A stretch of 64,000 nucleotides of DNA. It comes from Silene latifolia. Taxonomy: Eukaryota > Streptophyta > Magnoliopsida > Caryophyllales > Caryophyllaceae. The notes beneath the pieces were generated by a model, which worked only from the letters and a program-made list of their open reading frames with translations, was not told the DNA's origin and ran no database searches. Both the position numbers and the translations under genes were made by a program. Below, piece by piece: positions 32,199 through 42,698 of the stretch. The stretch lies in assembly GCF_048544455.1 (NCBI RefSeq), contig NC_133526.1:6774001-6838000 (forward strand). Reading direction: 5' to 3'. Numbering within the stretch: position 1 is the first letter of the stretch; every line of letters starts with the position of its first letter.

Positions 32199-32720
32199 TA
32201 GGGATGTCATCGGGACAGGTATATGCGGGTATCGTCCTGCACCGGCCCAACTGGGGCGGATGTGGGTAGAACTTTCGTGGGTGGTGAGGCAACTTCAAGT
32301 ACAAAATTTCCACGTGTCATGAGTGGTTGGACGGAGGTGGGTTTTACGTTATACCCGTTTAATACCCGCCTAACCACCAATTATTAAAAAAAAAAAAGAC
32401 ATGTGATTATGACTTTCTATAATGTTCTTTACTAACTTTTATTGAAAATCTTATACTAGAAATATAAAAATGAAAATTTGCGGTAATTCATAGTGATTAA
32501 AATACATTTGATTCAAAAAAGTATCGACAAAAACTATAACATAAGTGGTTGGTGGATAAATGGCGAGTATGGGTCTAGATTTTCACCCAGTATTACCGAT
32601 ACGGGTATGAAAACTTGTACCCACCATGGGCGTGGTGAGGTGTGTATAACCGTATGCGTATGAAAAATGCTTAATGGTAGAGCCTATATCCACCACCGTC
32701 CCACCCCAATGAGATTTCTG
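32199..32720. mobile_element. Diverged hAT-like MITE, relative of 15857-16430
   Basis: The left end TAGGGATGTCATCGGG and the right end CACCGTCCCACCCCAATGAG parallel the intact copy at 15857-16430, with the same internal order (GC-rich ends, GGATGTGGGTAGAACTTTCG, AT-rich core). The right terminus is degraded. It is older than its relative. Confidence 0.6.
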
Positions 32721-33009
32721 CGCACATTCTTTTTGCGCTAATAGAATTGAATTACATTACTTAGTTGTTTTTTATGCACAATAAGCTATGAATTCATTAC
32801 ACAACAATAGTACAAGTTACGAAAATCATTAATAGTTTCTTGTAATATTTTGTTCCTAACTTATCATTCGACTCTACAAAGTACAAACCCCATACTCGAA
32901 GAAAAAAACCGTGTTGTCAACATTAATCATTAAAAACAATAAATTTTTTTTGCAATGAGTTATTTAAAAAAATGTATGACTTTTTATATTTTGAAAACAA
33001 TGGTGTTTT

Positions 33010-33280
33010 TTTAGGAGGGCTAGCAGAGGCGCTCGTCCCCGCTGGGAGCCTGGACCGCTGATCAAGGAAAATTCGAAAATTTTAGTTAAATTTCCGGAAT
33101 ATTTTCAAGTTTACGTTATGCTAGTACTTGTTCGATCGCCCCTACTAGCTAAAGAAAAATTCAAAAGTTTTAGTTAAATTTCCGAATTGTTTTCAAATTT
33201 ACGTTATGTTATTACTTGTTTATCTCTCTAAAATTTTTTATCCCCTAACTGTAAGTCCTAGCTCAGCCACTGTTTGAAAA
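33010..33280. repeat. Short direct duplication with transposon-like end
   Basis: A block with TTTTAGTTAAATTTCCG and TTTACGTTATG occurs twice, about 92 bp apart. The segment ends CTAGCTCAGCCACTG, a wording typical of hAT-type termini. No ORF. The rest of 32721-33774 is AT-rich with nothing recognised. Confidence 0.45.
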
Positions 33281-33774
33281 ATATTTACGAAATGAAGAAA
33301 GTACTTTTCAAGGAAATAGAAAGATGATTTATCAAACATATTTTCCATGTATAATTAAGGAGTACAAATTTGTGTTTGTTGTAAATCTATGATAATTGAG
33401 GAACATGATATTCGAATACAAAAAGTAAAAAACTAAAGAAAGACAAATGTGAGTAACAGAAACAGTAAAAGGGTCCGTTGTAGAGAGGAGAGTAGGCACC
33501 AAACCCCAAGAAAAGAGAGAATCCGTCCTTTTCAAGCTGTTTAATGTGAATGGTGTTGTCCCATAATATTAAATTAACACAATTCTTATTTATCTTAAGT
33601 TTGAGACGAGTCAGGTATTAGTGTATTACACATAAAACAAAAGCATAATGTATTAGAATTAGCAAGCGATTTGTTTCATCTATACAATAATACAAATGAC
33701 TAAAATGAGATTTATTTAACTCATTTTATCTTTAAGACGGATATATCTATCTTAAAGAAGACTAATTAAAATTA

Positions 33775-34069
33775 GGAGTCGTTTGGTTCGCTATAGGAAG
33801 ATAGAATTCCCGGGAAGATTAAATTCATATGAACTTGAAAATCACATGAATTGTGTAAATGTTGTTTGGTTGAATGTGGGAACTCCAATTCATGTGGGAA
33901 CTCCCACTTACCTAGGGGGGCTAGGTAAGTGACTTCCTCCATTATGTAGGAATTGGAGTTCCATAGGAAGTTCTACTTCCCATGAATTGAGCAACCAAAC
34001 AAGACTCCATTTAGCCACTTCCCATGATTTTCCAATTCCCATGATTTTAAAAGGCAACCAAACAACCCT
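33775..34069. mobile_element. Tourist/Harbinger MITE, same family as 9697-10150
   Basis: The ends GGAGTCGTTTGGTT and AACCAAACAACCCT form an imperfect 14-bp TIR flanked by TTA on each side. The shared interior words CATTATGTAGG and CCTAGGGGGGCTAGG tie it to the laccase-intron element. Confidence 0.75.
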
Positions 34070-34306
34070 TTAATTACTCAATTTAAAGCACTTCTAACCC
34101 AAAAGCAATCCTCTCTTCTAGACATCCTACGCACACCCTGCTCCCTGTTCCCAATAAAATCGTAGTCACAATTAAAAACGAGTTGATGAATTATTCTTAT
34201 TCAATAATATAAAACGGTTTTTCTAACATATGTCTACTATGCACATGTTTTTTTTTAAAAAATAGGAAAATTAATTAGTGTAAACCATTTTAAAGATAAA
34301 TATACC

Positions 34307-34413
34307 TCTAAGAATAAGAGTTAGTTCAAGTGATAGAAGCTTACTTACCTTAACTATGAGGTCAGGGTTCGATTCTTACCCACATAGTGCGCTCAAGTCA
34401 CTTGAATAAAAAA
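34307..34413 (+). mobile_element. Short tRNA-like SINE
   Basis: A 15-bp target duplication with one change, AAAGATAAATATACC (34292-34306) and AAAGATAAGTATACC (34414-34428). The body has A-box-like TTAGTTCAAGTGA and B-box GGTTCGATTC, and ends in an A tract. At 107 bp it is little more than a tRNA head plus tail. Confidence 0.75.
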
Positions 34414-34428
34414 AAAGATAAGTATACC

Positions 34429-35506
34429 CTTCACAAAACATGAGTTCTTAGTAAAAGAATTTACGAGGAGGGTGTTTATAGGTAAAATGTAGTGTAAAAG
34501 TAAGTAAAAGGGTAAAACTGTTTCACATAATAATTATTATAAAAAGTTTGGCTTAGACCTACCTCTTATTAGGCCTTAAGAATTTTCAATAATCAGGCCA
34601 ACCTAACGAATAGAAAGTGTTATTTCAAAAAAAGAAAACGAATAGAAAGTGACCAATATGGCCCGATCCGGTCTCAAGGAGTCCAGACATCTCCCAGAAT
34701 TCGGTACGAGCTGCTCCGCTCATGTCGAAACACACCCTTTACTTTGTAAAAACGTTTGGAGAACCCATGAATCGGATTAGAGTAGTAGATCGATCAGCGA
34801 TCGTATAAGCTCCTCTCCGACCTGGTCTACGATTTCAGATGTTTTGTAGTTTCGTTCTCCAAATTACCGATTTGGTCCAATCCAGATCAATCAACACCCC
34901 TAAGACCCTGTTCTTCTGGACTTAATTTCAGCACTATTCAGTTCAATTCAGCTCTATTTAGTTGTTAAGTTCAGTTCAGCTCTTCTTTTCACAAATTAGC
35001 TATTAAATCCGTTTAGTTCAGCTCCATTAAATTCAGTTCAGTTCAATTCAATCAGTTTCAGTTCAAAGGAACTGCGCCTAAGCCTAATTAAGTTATTAAA
35101 CCCATGTCACCCTTAAAAATTCCCAATAAAAAAAGTTACTACTACTCACCTCATTTTTTTTGTCCTAAAGCAAAAGAAAAAAATAAAGCAAAAAAAATCT
35201 GAAAAAGAAAAAAGAAAAAAGAAAAAAAGAGACACATCACAAACACAAAACCCTCTTTTTCCCTTTTTCTTCATTATCACAAATAAAAACAAAATCTTTT
35301 TCCCAAAATCCAACACTCAATTTCCCCATCCTTTTCACACAACTCTCTTCTCCTTCTCTCTTTCCCTTTCATTTTTCCTCCATTAATTCACACTCCATTC
35401 TCCCTTCACATAAACAAACAATGCTACCATCTCTCCACCTCTTTTACCAATTCCTAACCTTTCAAGTTTAATTAATTACCCGTTTTGTTGTTTGGATAAT
35501 CCGGTA
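34429..35506. other. Region upstream of OPS
   Basis: It contains a partial TTCAG-type MITE (about 34911-35065), a purine-rich A/G tract (35160-35235) and a long CT-rich leader (about 35320-35420), the likely 5' UTR of OPS. No other gene seen. Confidence 0.5.
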
Positions 35507-37549
35507 ATGAATCAAATAACAACGGAAGAGCAACAATTACCGCCTCCGCCGCAACCACCGCAACCAAATCGTAATTCAACGAGTTGTGACCGTCACCCGG
35601 ATGAAGTTTTTACTGGGTTTTGTCCCTCTTGTTTGTGTGAACGTCTTGTTGTGTTGGATAGTCAGTGTGCCGGGTCAAGTGGGACGAATCCGGGTCGGAA
35701 ATCGGCTTCGGCTGCTTTGAAGTCGTTGTTTCGACATGGAAACGGGAATGAAAGGGGTAGGGTTAGTACGACGTCGTTTTTGCCAGAGTTACGCCGGACT
35801 AAATCCTTTTCCGGCGACGGCGGTGGTTTTTTAGGGTTTCATGGTGGTGTTGAACCGCAACGAAAATCGTGTGATGTTCGTGGACGAAGCACGCTTTTCT
35901 CGTTGTTTAATCAAGAAATTACTGGGAATATTGTTAATAATAATAATAAATATGGTGAAGGGAATTCTGGAATTGGAAATGCAATTGAATTCGATTGCGA
36001 AACCGGAGATCACGTGACTGAGGTTGATGCTGAACCGGCTAATATTGATGTTTCAACCGTTGATGAGGTTGAAGAAGAAGAAGAAGAAGAAAGCGAGATA
36101 CAAGTGGTAAAAGACGAGGAAATTAGGGTTGAAAATGTGGCAAGTGACCGATGTATCGACTTCAAAACGATGAAAGATTACATCGAAATCGATACAACCG
36201 AAAAAAAGAGCAATGGTGGTGGTACAGGAAAAGATCTGAAGGAAAAAACTGGAAGTTTTTGGTCAGCTGCCTCTGTTTTCAGTAAGAAATTAAAAGCATG
36301 GACGAAGAAGAATCATAAAAGCAAGAAAGGAAATCGAAATCGGGTTGAATTGATGACTGTGAACGGTAAAAAAGGCAATGCAGGTAGAAATTGTCGGGAT
36401 ACGCAGTCGGAAATTGCTGATTACGGGTTTGGAAGGCGGTCATGTGATACGGATCCTAGGTTTTCTCTTGATGCTGGTAGGTTTTCTGTTGATGTTGTGG
36501 GTCCCGGTAGGTATTCTGTTGATGCAGGTAGAATGTCGTTTGACGATCCTAGAGGTTCGTTTGACGAACCTAGAGCTTCTTGGGATGGGTATTTGATTGG
36601 TGGTGGTAGGGCCGGGTTAGGGGTTTCGAGAATGGTTCCGCCTTTGGTGTCTTTGGTTGAGGATGCTCCTGTTGTTGGGGTTGGGGTTTTGAGGAATGAT
36701 ATGCAGATTCCGGTTGACGAGCCTAGGAGGAGCTCCGTGTCGACGATTGGTGGCGGAGATGAGTGTGTTGGTGGTGGTGTTCCTGGTGGAGCTGCACAGA
36801 CTAAGGATTATTACTCGGATTCCTCGTCTAAAAGGAGGAAGAGTCTAGATAGATCTAGCTCAATTAGGAAGACCGCGGCTGCTGTTGTGGCGGAAATGGA
36901 TAATGTTAAAGTAGTACAACCAATGACACAGCCATTACCATTACCTAGTTGTGTAGATTACTTGAATGGTGGTGGTGGTGGTGGGGGTGGTGGCGGGATT
37001 AGGGATAATTATTCGGAGAGTTTTGATTTGGGATTGGGTTATAGAGAGAATGGTAATGGTGGTGGTGGTGGTGGGGATAGAAAAGGGTGTAAGAAAGCGA
37101 GGAAATGGAGGGCATGGAATATATGGAGTTTGTTGTATCGGCGTAGTGGGACGTCAAAGGATGAGGATGATGATAAGTATAGTAGATCAAATGGAGTAGG
37201 GAGATCATTGTCGGAATCTTGGAGTTATGGTTATGGTGGTGGTCGGAGTGTGGGTCGAAGTAATAGTAGTGTGAGTTGGAGGAACTCGTATAATATTGGT
37301 AGTAGTAGTATTAGACAAGGTGGTAGTATTGAAGTGAATGGTAGAAAGAAAAGAGATGAGTTTGTATTGGAGAGAAATCGAAGTGCAAGATACTCTCCGA
37401 AACATGGTGGTGGTGGTGGTGGTGATAATAATAATGGAATGCTGCGATTCTACTTGACGCCTATGAGAGGTAGTCGTAGAGGCGGTTCAGGGAAACCTAA
37501 GCCTGCTTACTCTCATTCCTTTGCTAGGAATATGCTTAGATTGTATTGA
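35507..37549 (+). CDS. OPS: OCTOPUS (DUF740) phloem-patterning protein
   Basis: Intronless, 680 residues. The first ATG of the frame is at 35507 (MNQITTEEQQ), after a CT-rich 5' UTR. Near the N-terminus, about residues 27-47, is the family hallmark CDRHP...FTGFCPSCLCERL with paired Cys. Acidic, basic and Gly-rich disordered stretches follow, then the conserved KKARKWRAWNIWSLLYRR (about 545) and the C-terminal SHSFARNMLRLY. In Arabidopsis OPS (At3g09070) is a polarly localised, plasma-membrane-associated protein promoting protophloem differentiation, with related OPL genes. The flanks (PPR, DEX1) match those of At3g09070, which favours OPS over an OPL paralogue. Several Gly runs are encoded by GGT repeats (about 36968-36998, 37058-37076, 37405-37422) and may vary in length. 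Confidence 0.9.
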   Translation: MNQITTEEQQLPPPPQPPQPNRNSTSCDRHPDEVFTGFCPSCLCERLVVLDSQCAGSSGTNPGRKSASAALKSLFRHGNGNERGRVSTTSFLPELRRTKSFSGDGGGFLGFHGGVEPQRKSCDVRGRSTLFSLFNQEITGNIVNNNNKYGEGNSGIGNAIEFDCETGDHVTEVDAEPANIDVSTVDEVEEEEEEESEIQVVKDEEIRVENVASDRCIDFKTMKDYIEIDTTEKKSNGGGTGKDLKEKTGSFWSAASVFSKKLKAWTKKNHKSKKGNRNRVELMTVNGKKGNAGRNCRDTQSEIADYGFGRRSCDTDPRFSLDAGRFSVDVVGPGRYSVDAGRMSFDDPRGSFDEPRASWDGYLIGGGRAGLGVSRMVPPLVSLVEDAPVVGVGVLRNDMQIPVDEPRRSSVSTIGGGDECVGGGVPGGAAQTKDYYSDSSSKRRKSLDRSSSIRKTAAAVVAEMDNVKVVQPMTQPLPLPSCVDYLNGGGGGGGGGGIRDNYSESFDLGLGYRENGNGGGGGGDRKGCKKARKWRAWNIWSLLYRRSGTSKDEDDDKYSRSNGVGRSLSESWSYGYGGGRSVGRSNSSVSWRNSYNIGSSSIRQGGSIEVNGRKKRDEFVLERNRSARYSPKHGGGGGGDNNNGMLRFYLTPMRGSRRGGSGKPKPAYSHSFARNMLRLY

Positions 37550-37739
37550 ATCAAAGGAATTTGTTCGTCTGTCACCTCGTTTCTTAATTCGCAATTAGTG
37601 TGTATCAAAGAAAACAAAATCATTTGTGTCCTGCACCTTGCAATGAAGGTTTTTTTCGATCTATCAATCACTTTAATAACTACCCATCTTTGCTTTCTTT
37701 CCATTTCTAGTCTTGTTTATGTTTTTTCTGCTAATATTT

Positions 37740-37957
37740 GCCTGGTTAAGCATAGTCGAAAACTCGACATGTTTGGAAGTGCTTATACTAAAGAGGCTAA
37801 CTAATCCTGTCAAGTAAAACATTGCCTGGTTAAGCATAGTCGGAAACTTGAATTATGTGGAACTGTATATACTAAAGAGAAAACATTGCCTGGTTAAGCA
37901 TAGTCGAAAACTCGAAATGTTTGGAAATGCATATACTAAAGAGGCTAATCGTGTCAA
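37740..37957. repeat. Three-copy minisatellite in the OPS 3' region
   Basis: GCCTGGTTAAGCATAGTCG starts copies at 37740, 37824 and 37888. The units are 84, 64 and about 70 bp and share a TATACTAAAGAG segment; copies 1 and 3 are closest. It begins 190 bp after the OPS stop and may be in the 3' UTR. Confidence 0.85.
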
Positions 37958-38745
37958 CTTGTCAAGTATTCCCTTTCAGATGTACAGTTAGCGGGTTTAG
38001 TTGTTCAAAGAACGATACAGGTTAGCCGAACCCAAATCATGTCGATACTTCCATGATTGTTTTGTTACACAAGCATAAATGCATCATAACATCATTCCTT
38101 TTTGCTGTCTTACAGATTGAAATAATTGTGTTTTTTTGCAAAGTGGGTGGAATTTGTGATGTTGTGGGTTACAGACTTACAGATTGGATTGTCTCTACAT
38201 GATAAGGTCCTACAATATGCTTAAACATACCGTCTCACGATATCAGACCGTCTTATTCTATACTTTACTTTATGATAATTTATATAGTTACTAGATATTC
38301 TAAGCATTACAGAACTTTAACTTTATCAGGACTGTTTACTTGATTTAGGTAGATATTGCACACAAACTAAATTGCAGCCTTAATTATATGATTAAACAAT
38401 TACAGTTGTACTATAAAAAAAAATGAAAAAACCACGCGTGTTATTGACAGTTAAATTAGTTCAGCAATCTGTCTGTATGTGTATGACAGTATACTCATGG
38501 TCCTATAATTTGGAGAATTTTTTTGACAGCATTCTGATATTGGCGTCAGTGTACTGGTATCTCAGGATATGTCATCTGATTGCTGTTTTCCGGTCATGTT
38601 TTTTGTGTTTTGTTGAATGCATGTTAAAATACGGTAACTGTACACAGGTTCAGTCTTTGGATTGGTCTCGGTGATGCGTCGTGATCGTTTTGTACAGGGT
38701 TTTCAAGTTGTCTGTCTGCTTAAACCAGATTAAGTTTCAATTAGA

Positions 38746-38843
38746 CATGGTTCAAAATCTCGGGATCGGGTGATTTCTCGGGCGATATCTCGTATCGGCA
38801 AAGTGAAAATCCGATACAACTCGGGCGAATATTTTGAACCATG
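38746..38843. mobile_element. 98-bp hAT-type MITE
   Basis: The ends CATGGTTCAAAAT and ATTTTGAACCATG are perfect inverse copies (13 bp apart from one inner A). The 8-bp flanks CAATTAGA and CAATTAAA differ at one base. The interior is TCGGG/CCGATA-rich. Confidence 0.8.
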
Positions 38844-39810
38844 CAATTAAATCTCATAAAATCGGCGTGACCCGAATGAATCGACTGTAGCTTTATTTAA
38901 AACCACCTAACCTGGAATAACCCAATCCGGACGACTCGTTTGATAAATTTATCTGCGATAAACGAAGTCGATCTGCAGTAAATGCATCATAGTAGGCTCA
39001 TTTTGGGGTCTGATCTGATCATACATTTTATTTTATTAGATAAGCAAAGGCTGAAGCAAAGCAGCATGATGATGATGCTGTTTTAAGGAATTGAATTGAA
39101 TGATTGAGCTGTTTATTCTATTCTATCTTGTCTTGCAGAAATATTCAGTACAAAGTTGCCTGATGACGTAAACCACAGTAAATTTACATTCTTACAGGGC
39201 AGTAAAAACTAAAAGGTGTTCTTTATTGCATCTTATCAAATTAAAGATCATCCAAGTACAATTTTTTTTAATCGGGATAACGGTGGAACTTGCAGCTGCT
39301 ATCTTATTACCAGATACACAGAGGTAAATTCCCGTATATTGGACATACATAATTAACTAATAACCATGATTTTTTTTTTGTGCTGTTATAGTCTTGTGCT
39401 TTTCTCAAATATTCATGTTAGAAATCTTGTATGTACAAAATCGGAGAGACAAAAGTTGTATGTGCATGACCACACACAAGTGGTATCATATTTTTGATTA
39501 TTTGCAGCACTTTTTTTTTTTGGTTTAACTCAAGCATGAAAACGAGCGACACAGTATAATTCTGAGTAGCGTTGTAGCCACATGTAGTGTAACCCTTTCC
39601 ATTGCAATTTCGTTGGTAGAATAGATGGAAACGAGTAACTCGGGTATTTGTATCAACAATTTCACCATTAGAGTGACTAAACAGTTTTGTATTGTTCTAA
39701 AGCTTGATGTATGAAAAAATTAGAAAAACTTTTATGAAACGTTCTCATGTGTGACCATTGATATAAATTTTATTAAGAAAAAGTTTATGCGACAATATAA
39801 TGCCTTGTTT

Positions 39811-40013
39811 TTTTTTTTTGGTTAGCTAACGGAATACCCGAACACCCTGCAAACCCGAGGACCAGATAAGTCATCAAGGTTGCCCTTGATGGCAGCCTGA
39901 TAGGCACTACAACACTCCCGTTTAGGGAGTCGAATTCGAGACCTCTCAATTCATTGCCATTTTGCAACGCTTTAAGGCACTCCCGCACTCCACTACACTC
40001 AAGCCACTTTGGT
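39811..40013 (-). mobile_element. tRNA-derived SINE
   Basis: Target duplication TGCCTTGTTT at 39801-39810 and 40014-40023. On the minus strand it begins with an A-box-like GTGTAGTGGAGTGC, has a degenerate B box (GGTCTCGAATTCGAC) and ends in an A tract. Confidence 0.8.
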
Positions 40014-40783
40014 TGCCTTGTTTGCTCTTTAAAATTTTAGTTTTTTATTGGACCGTTTTCCCACAAACTAGAAAACATGTGTAATCAAGTAATGACATAT
40101 TTAAGTAACTTAGGATAGATTATATCCATTTTGATTGCTTGAGAAATGAGACTTTGAGCATGAAATGTTGTACTAATAAGTAGATAATAGTGTGCTACTT
40201 TAGAGTCTATAAATCAAAAATAGACTGCAAGAAAATGGAAATAATGTTCACACGAGAACAAGTTAAGTTTGATAATACAAGTGTATAGCCCAAATCCCCG
40301 TGAGATCAAATAAAGCTAATTTTGTAATGATTAACATCCCAAATGAGTGCTCTTTTTTATGCTTTAGAGGAGCAAATGGGAAATCTCACGAATCCTAATA
40401 TAATCAATTTGTCTTACGGTAATTATCGTGTAAGGTTATTGTATAGTGTACAACGGTTCTTTTATGTGTTACATATCTTGTTTTAAACTTTCTCCGTTTT
40501 AATAAATTCTCTATGTAGACCTGACAAAACCGACTCGGTTTAAATGATCCGACTTGCACCTTCCCGAGCTTGACACTAGCAACCCGAAATGACCCGATTA
40601 AATATGACTGACTTGAATGTATATTGTTGCACACAGTCCATTATTCCTAAATAACTTGTATATAGCTGTTTCGAACTTTAAATGAATCGACCCCACCCGA
40701 CCTGAACTCCTTGCAAACCCCAAGTAACTCGTTCCAAATTTTATACTGTAAGATGTTTTTTTTTTTTTGGTAATTTATGTTTT

Positions 40784-41871
40784 CAAAGCATCTTGTTTGT
40801 GACAGGCTAATCCCGTCACAAGCTGAAGACCTCTCGCAAAAAGAGAGAGGGGAGAAGGTGGGGCACCTCCTATATGCTCTCCCACTCACCTCTCATGGGT
40901 ATTTTGTGAGAGGAAATGGTATCCGTCACAAGCCTGTGACGGATATCGCCGTCTTCAATGAGATTTTGTGTTATGTTTTTGTCTTAAGCTAAAATATGTT
41001 TTTTGAGATGATATTAATAGTGGAGTTTATTCAAAGTAAGTGTGTGGTTAAAAAGGGATAAGTTGATCGGACACAAAAGTCAAAAAAGGAAACAAAGGGG
41101 ACAACTCAAGAACACGCTCTTTCATGGTACTGTGATGAAAAAGAAGATTAAAGAGAGAATAGAGGTGGCAAAAGAAAAAGAACAAAAGAAACTAAAGATT
41201 AATAAAGAAATAAAGCAAACAATGGCTCATTCTCCAACGGGCATCTCTACACTTCACTACTTCACTTCACTATCAACCTTGCACAACCTCGGGAACATTT
41301 CTCTTTCTTTTACTTTTTTTTTTGTTCGGGACGAGTAAGTCTCGTGAAAGACGGTTTCATAATTATTCCCTATGTTTCAATCAATTTTATACGTTCAACT
41401 AAAATACAATTCACACATATTCAACAAATGTATAGAAATGATTGGAATGAGAGAAGGAAACAATTACGGAGTATATCTTTTTCGTAATTTTTTGTGAGGA
41501 ATGGTTTCTCTCTAAGTTGTTGATGACTACTTTTCTTGCGACCCATTATCTGTTTTTCGTAACTATTTTATCATTGATCATGGAACAAACACTCTTCCTA
41601 CGAGTACTTGTTTTCAAAATGAGCATATCTAACGAATCGTTCATTGCAATCAATTTTAAAAGTGAACAATTAGCTTAAAATTATCACAAAATATCATTGA
41701 AGACGGGGATATCCGTCACAAGTTTGTGACGGATACCATTTCCTCTCACAAAATACCCATTGAGAGGTGAGTGGGAAGCACACGGGGAGTGCCCCACCTT
41801 GTCCCCTCTCCCTTTTTGTGAGAGGTCTTCAGCTTGTGACGGGATTAGCCCGTCATAAGCAAGACGCTTTG
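40784..41871. repeat. Large inverted repeat (arms about 200 bp)
   Basis: The arm at 40784-40992 (CAAAGCATCTTG, then AATCCCGTCACAAGCTGAAG, then CCGTCACAAGCCTGTGACGG) returns inverted at about 41663-41871. The arms face outward from a 670-bp spacer with no significant ORF. Each arm contains its own GTGACGG palindromes, so it could be one long foldback transposon or two copies of one MITE in opposite orientation. No target duplication is evident at the outer ends. Confidence 0.85.
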
Positions 41872-41872
41872 T

Positions 41873-41965
41873 AAAATTATTTGGATTGATTATATTAGCT
41901 GAACATAAAATTATTTGGATTGTAAAATTATTTGGATTGATTATATTAGCTGAACATAAAATTGA
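41873..41965. repeat. Two-copy direct repeat
   Basis: AAAATTATTTGGATTG with GATTATATTAGCTGAACAT occurs twice, about 50 bp apart, right beside the inverted repeat. Confidence 0.75.
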
Positions 41966-42698
41966 CGCTTAATTTGTTCCTCAAAAACATTTTCTACGCG
42001 AGGAAATCAAAATAGAGCCAAGTAAATCGGAGATGGCAAGTCTCTTCACTCACTAATATAGTTATATATCTAACGATAATTATGACCGGAATAAGCTGTT
42101 TTAATGTTAACAAAATTTAAACCGGTAATTAATAATGCTGCTCATAACTCTACCAACTAACCAAACTAAGTGTTAGTAATACCACAAGACAAATTCACAC
42201 AAGGTTGAAAGCTAATTGTCATGATTCTCACAATCAATTGTGCTATACCCAAATCGTATACTTCGTCCATTGCAAGTTTGTGACGTGATTTTAAAGCACT
42301 TCGGAAAAAAAAAAAGAAAAAAAACAAGAGAACAGAACTGCACCCCTAAAAGATTATCAGTCTCTGAAAAGAATTACAATCTACAATGTTCAGGCTACAA
42401 ATTCCATAAATACCTTGAACCCTGAAGGATGAACATACAATTTCTTTCGAGGTTTTTCTTCTTCGAGTACACGTCCATCATCCGAAGGCCCCTTCAAGGG
42501 TACTAATTGGGCCCAAAATCAGAATTATGGCCACCATCAACTTCTATACCGCTGTAAACTCTCAAAAGAACTATTGGTAACCCAGATAAAAGATCTCGTG
42601 CTGTATAAGGGTGGCATAATGTTCATGCATTTCTCGCTAAGATGTGTATATGAGGCAATTTCAGGCCATTGGGGTGTATAATTCAGTAGAAGTCAACA
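41966..42698. other. Region beyond the DEX1 3' end
   Basis: AT-rich, no separate gene. The last 300-400 bp probably include the DEX1 3' UTR on the minus strand. Confidence 0.45.

Larger units (their letters stand above)
37958..40783. other. Intergenic region between OPS and DEX1, first part
   Basis: No coding gene. It contains a 98-bp MITE (38746-38843) and a SINE (39811-40013). Elsewhere it is AT-rich. In Arabidopsis a WD-repeat gene (At3g09080, from memory) lies between OPS and DEX1; nothing like it is visible here. Confidence 0.5.

Noticed and set aside
35492-35506. N-terminal extension of OPS beginning at 35492
   Set aside because: That codon is TTG; the first ATG in frame is 35507.
36966-37405. 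Val/Gly- or His/Pro-rich frames over OPS in other frames
   Set aside because: They arise from GGT repeats of the OPS frame and have no independent support.
41042-41338. Lys/Glu-rich open frame in the spacer of the large inverted repeat
   Set aside because: Low-complexity, with no homologue recognised, no splice context and no codon bias suggesting a gene.
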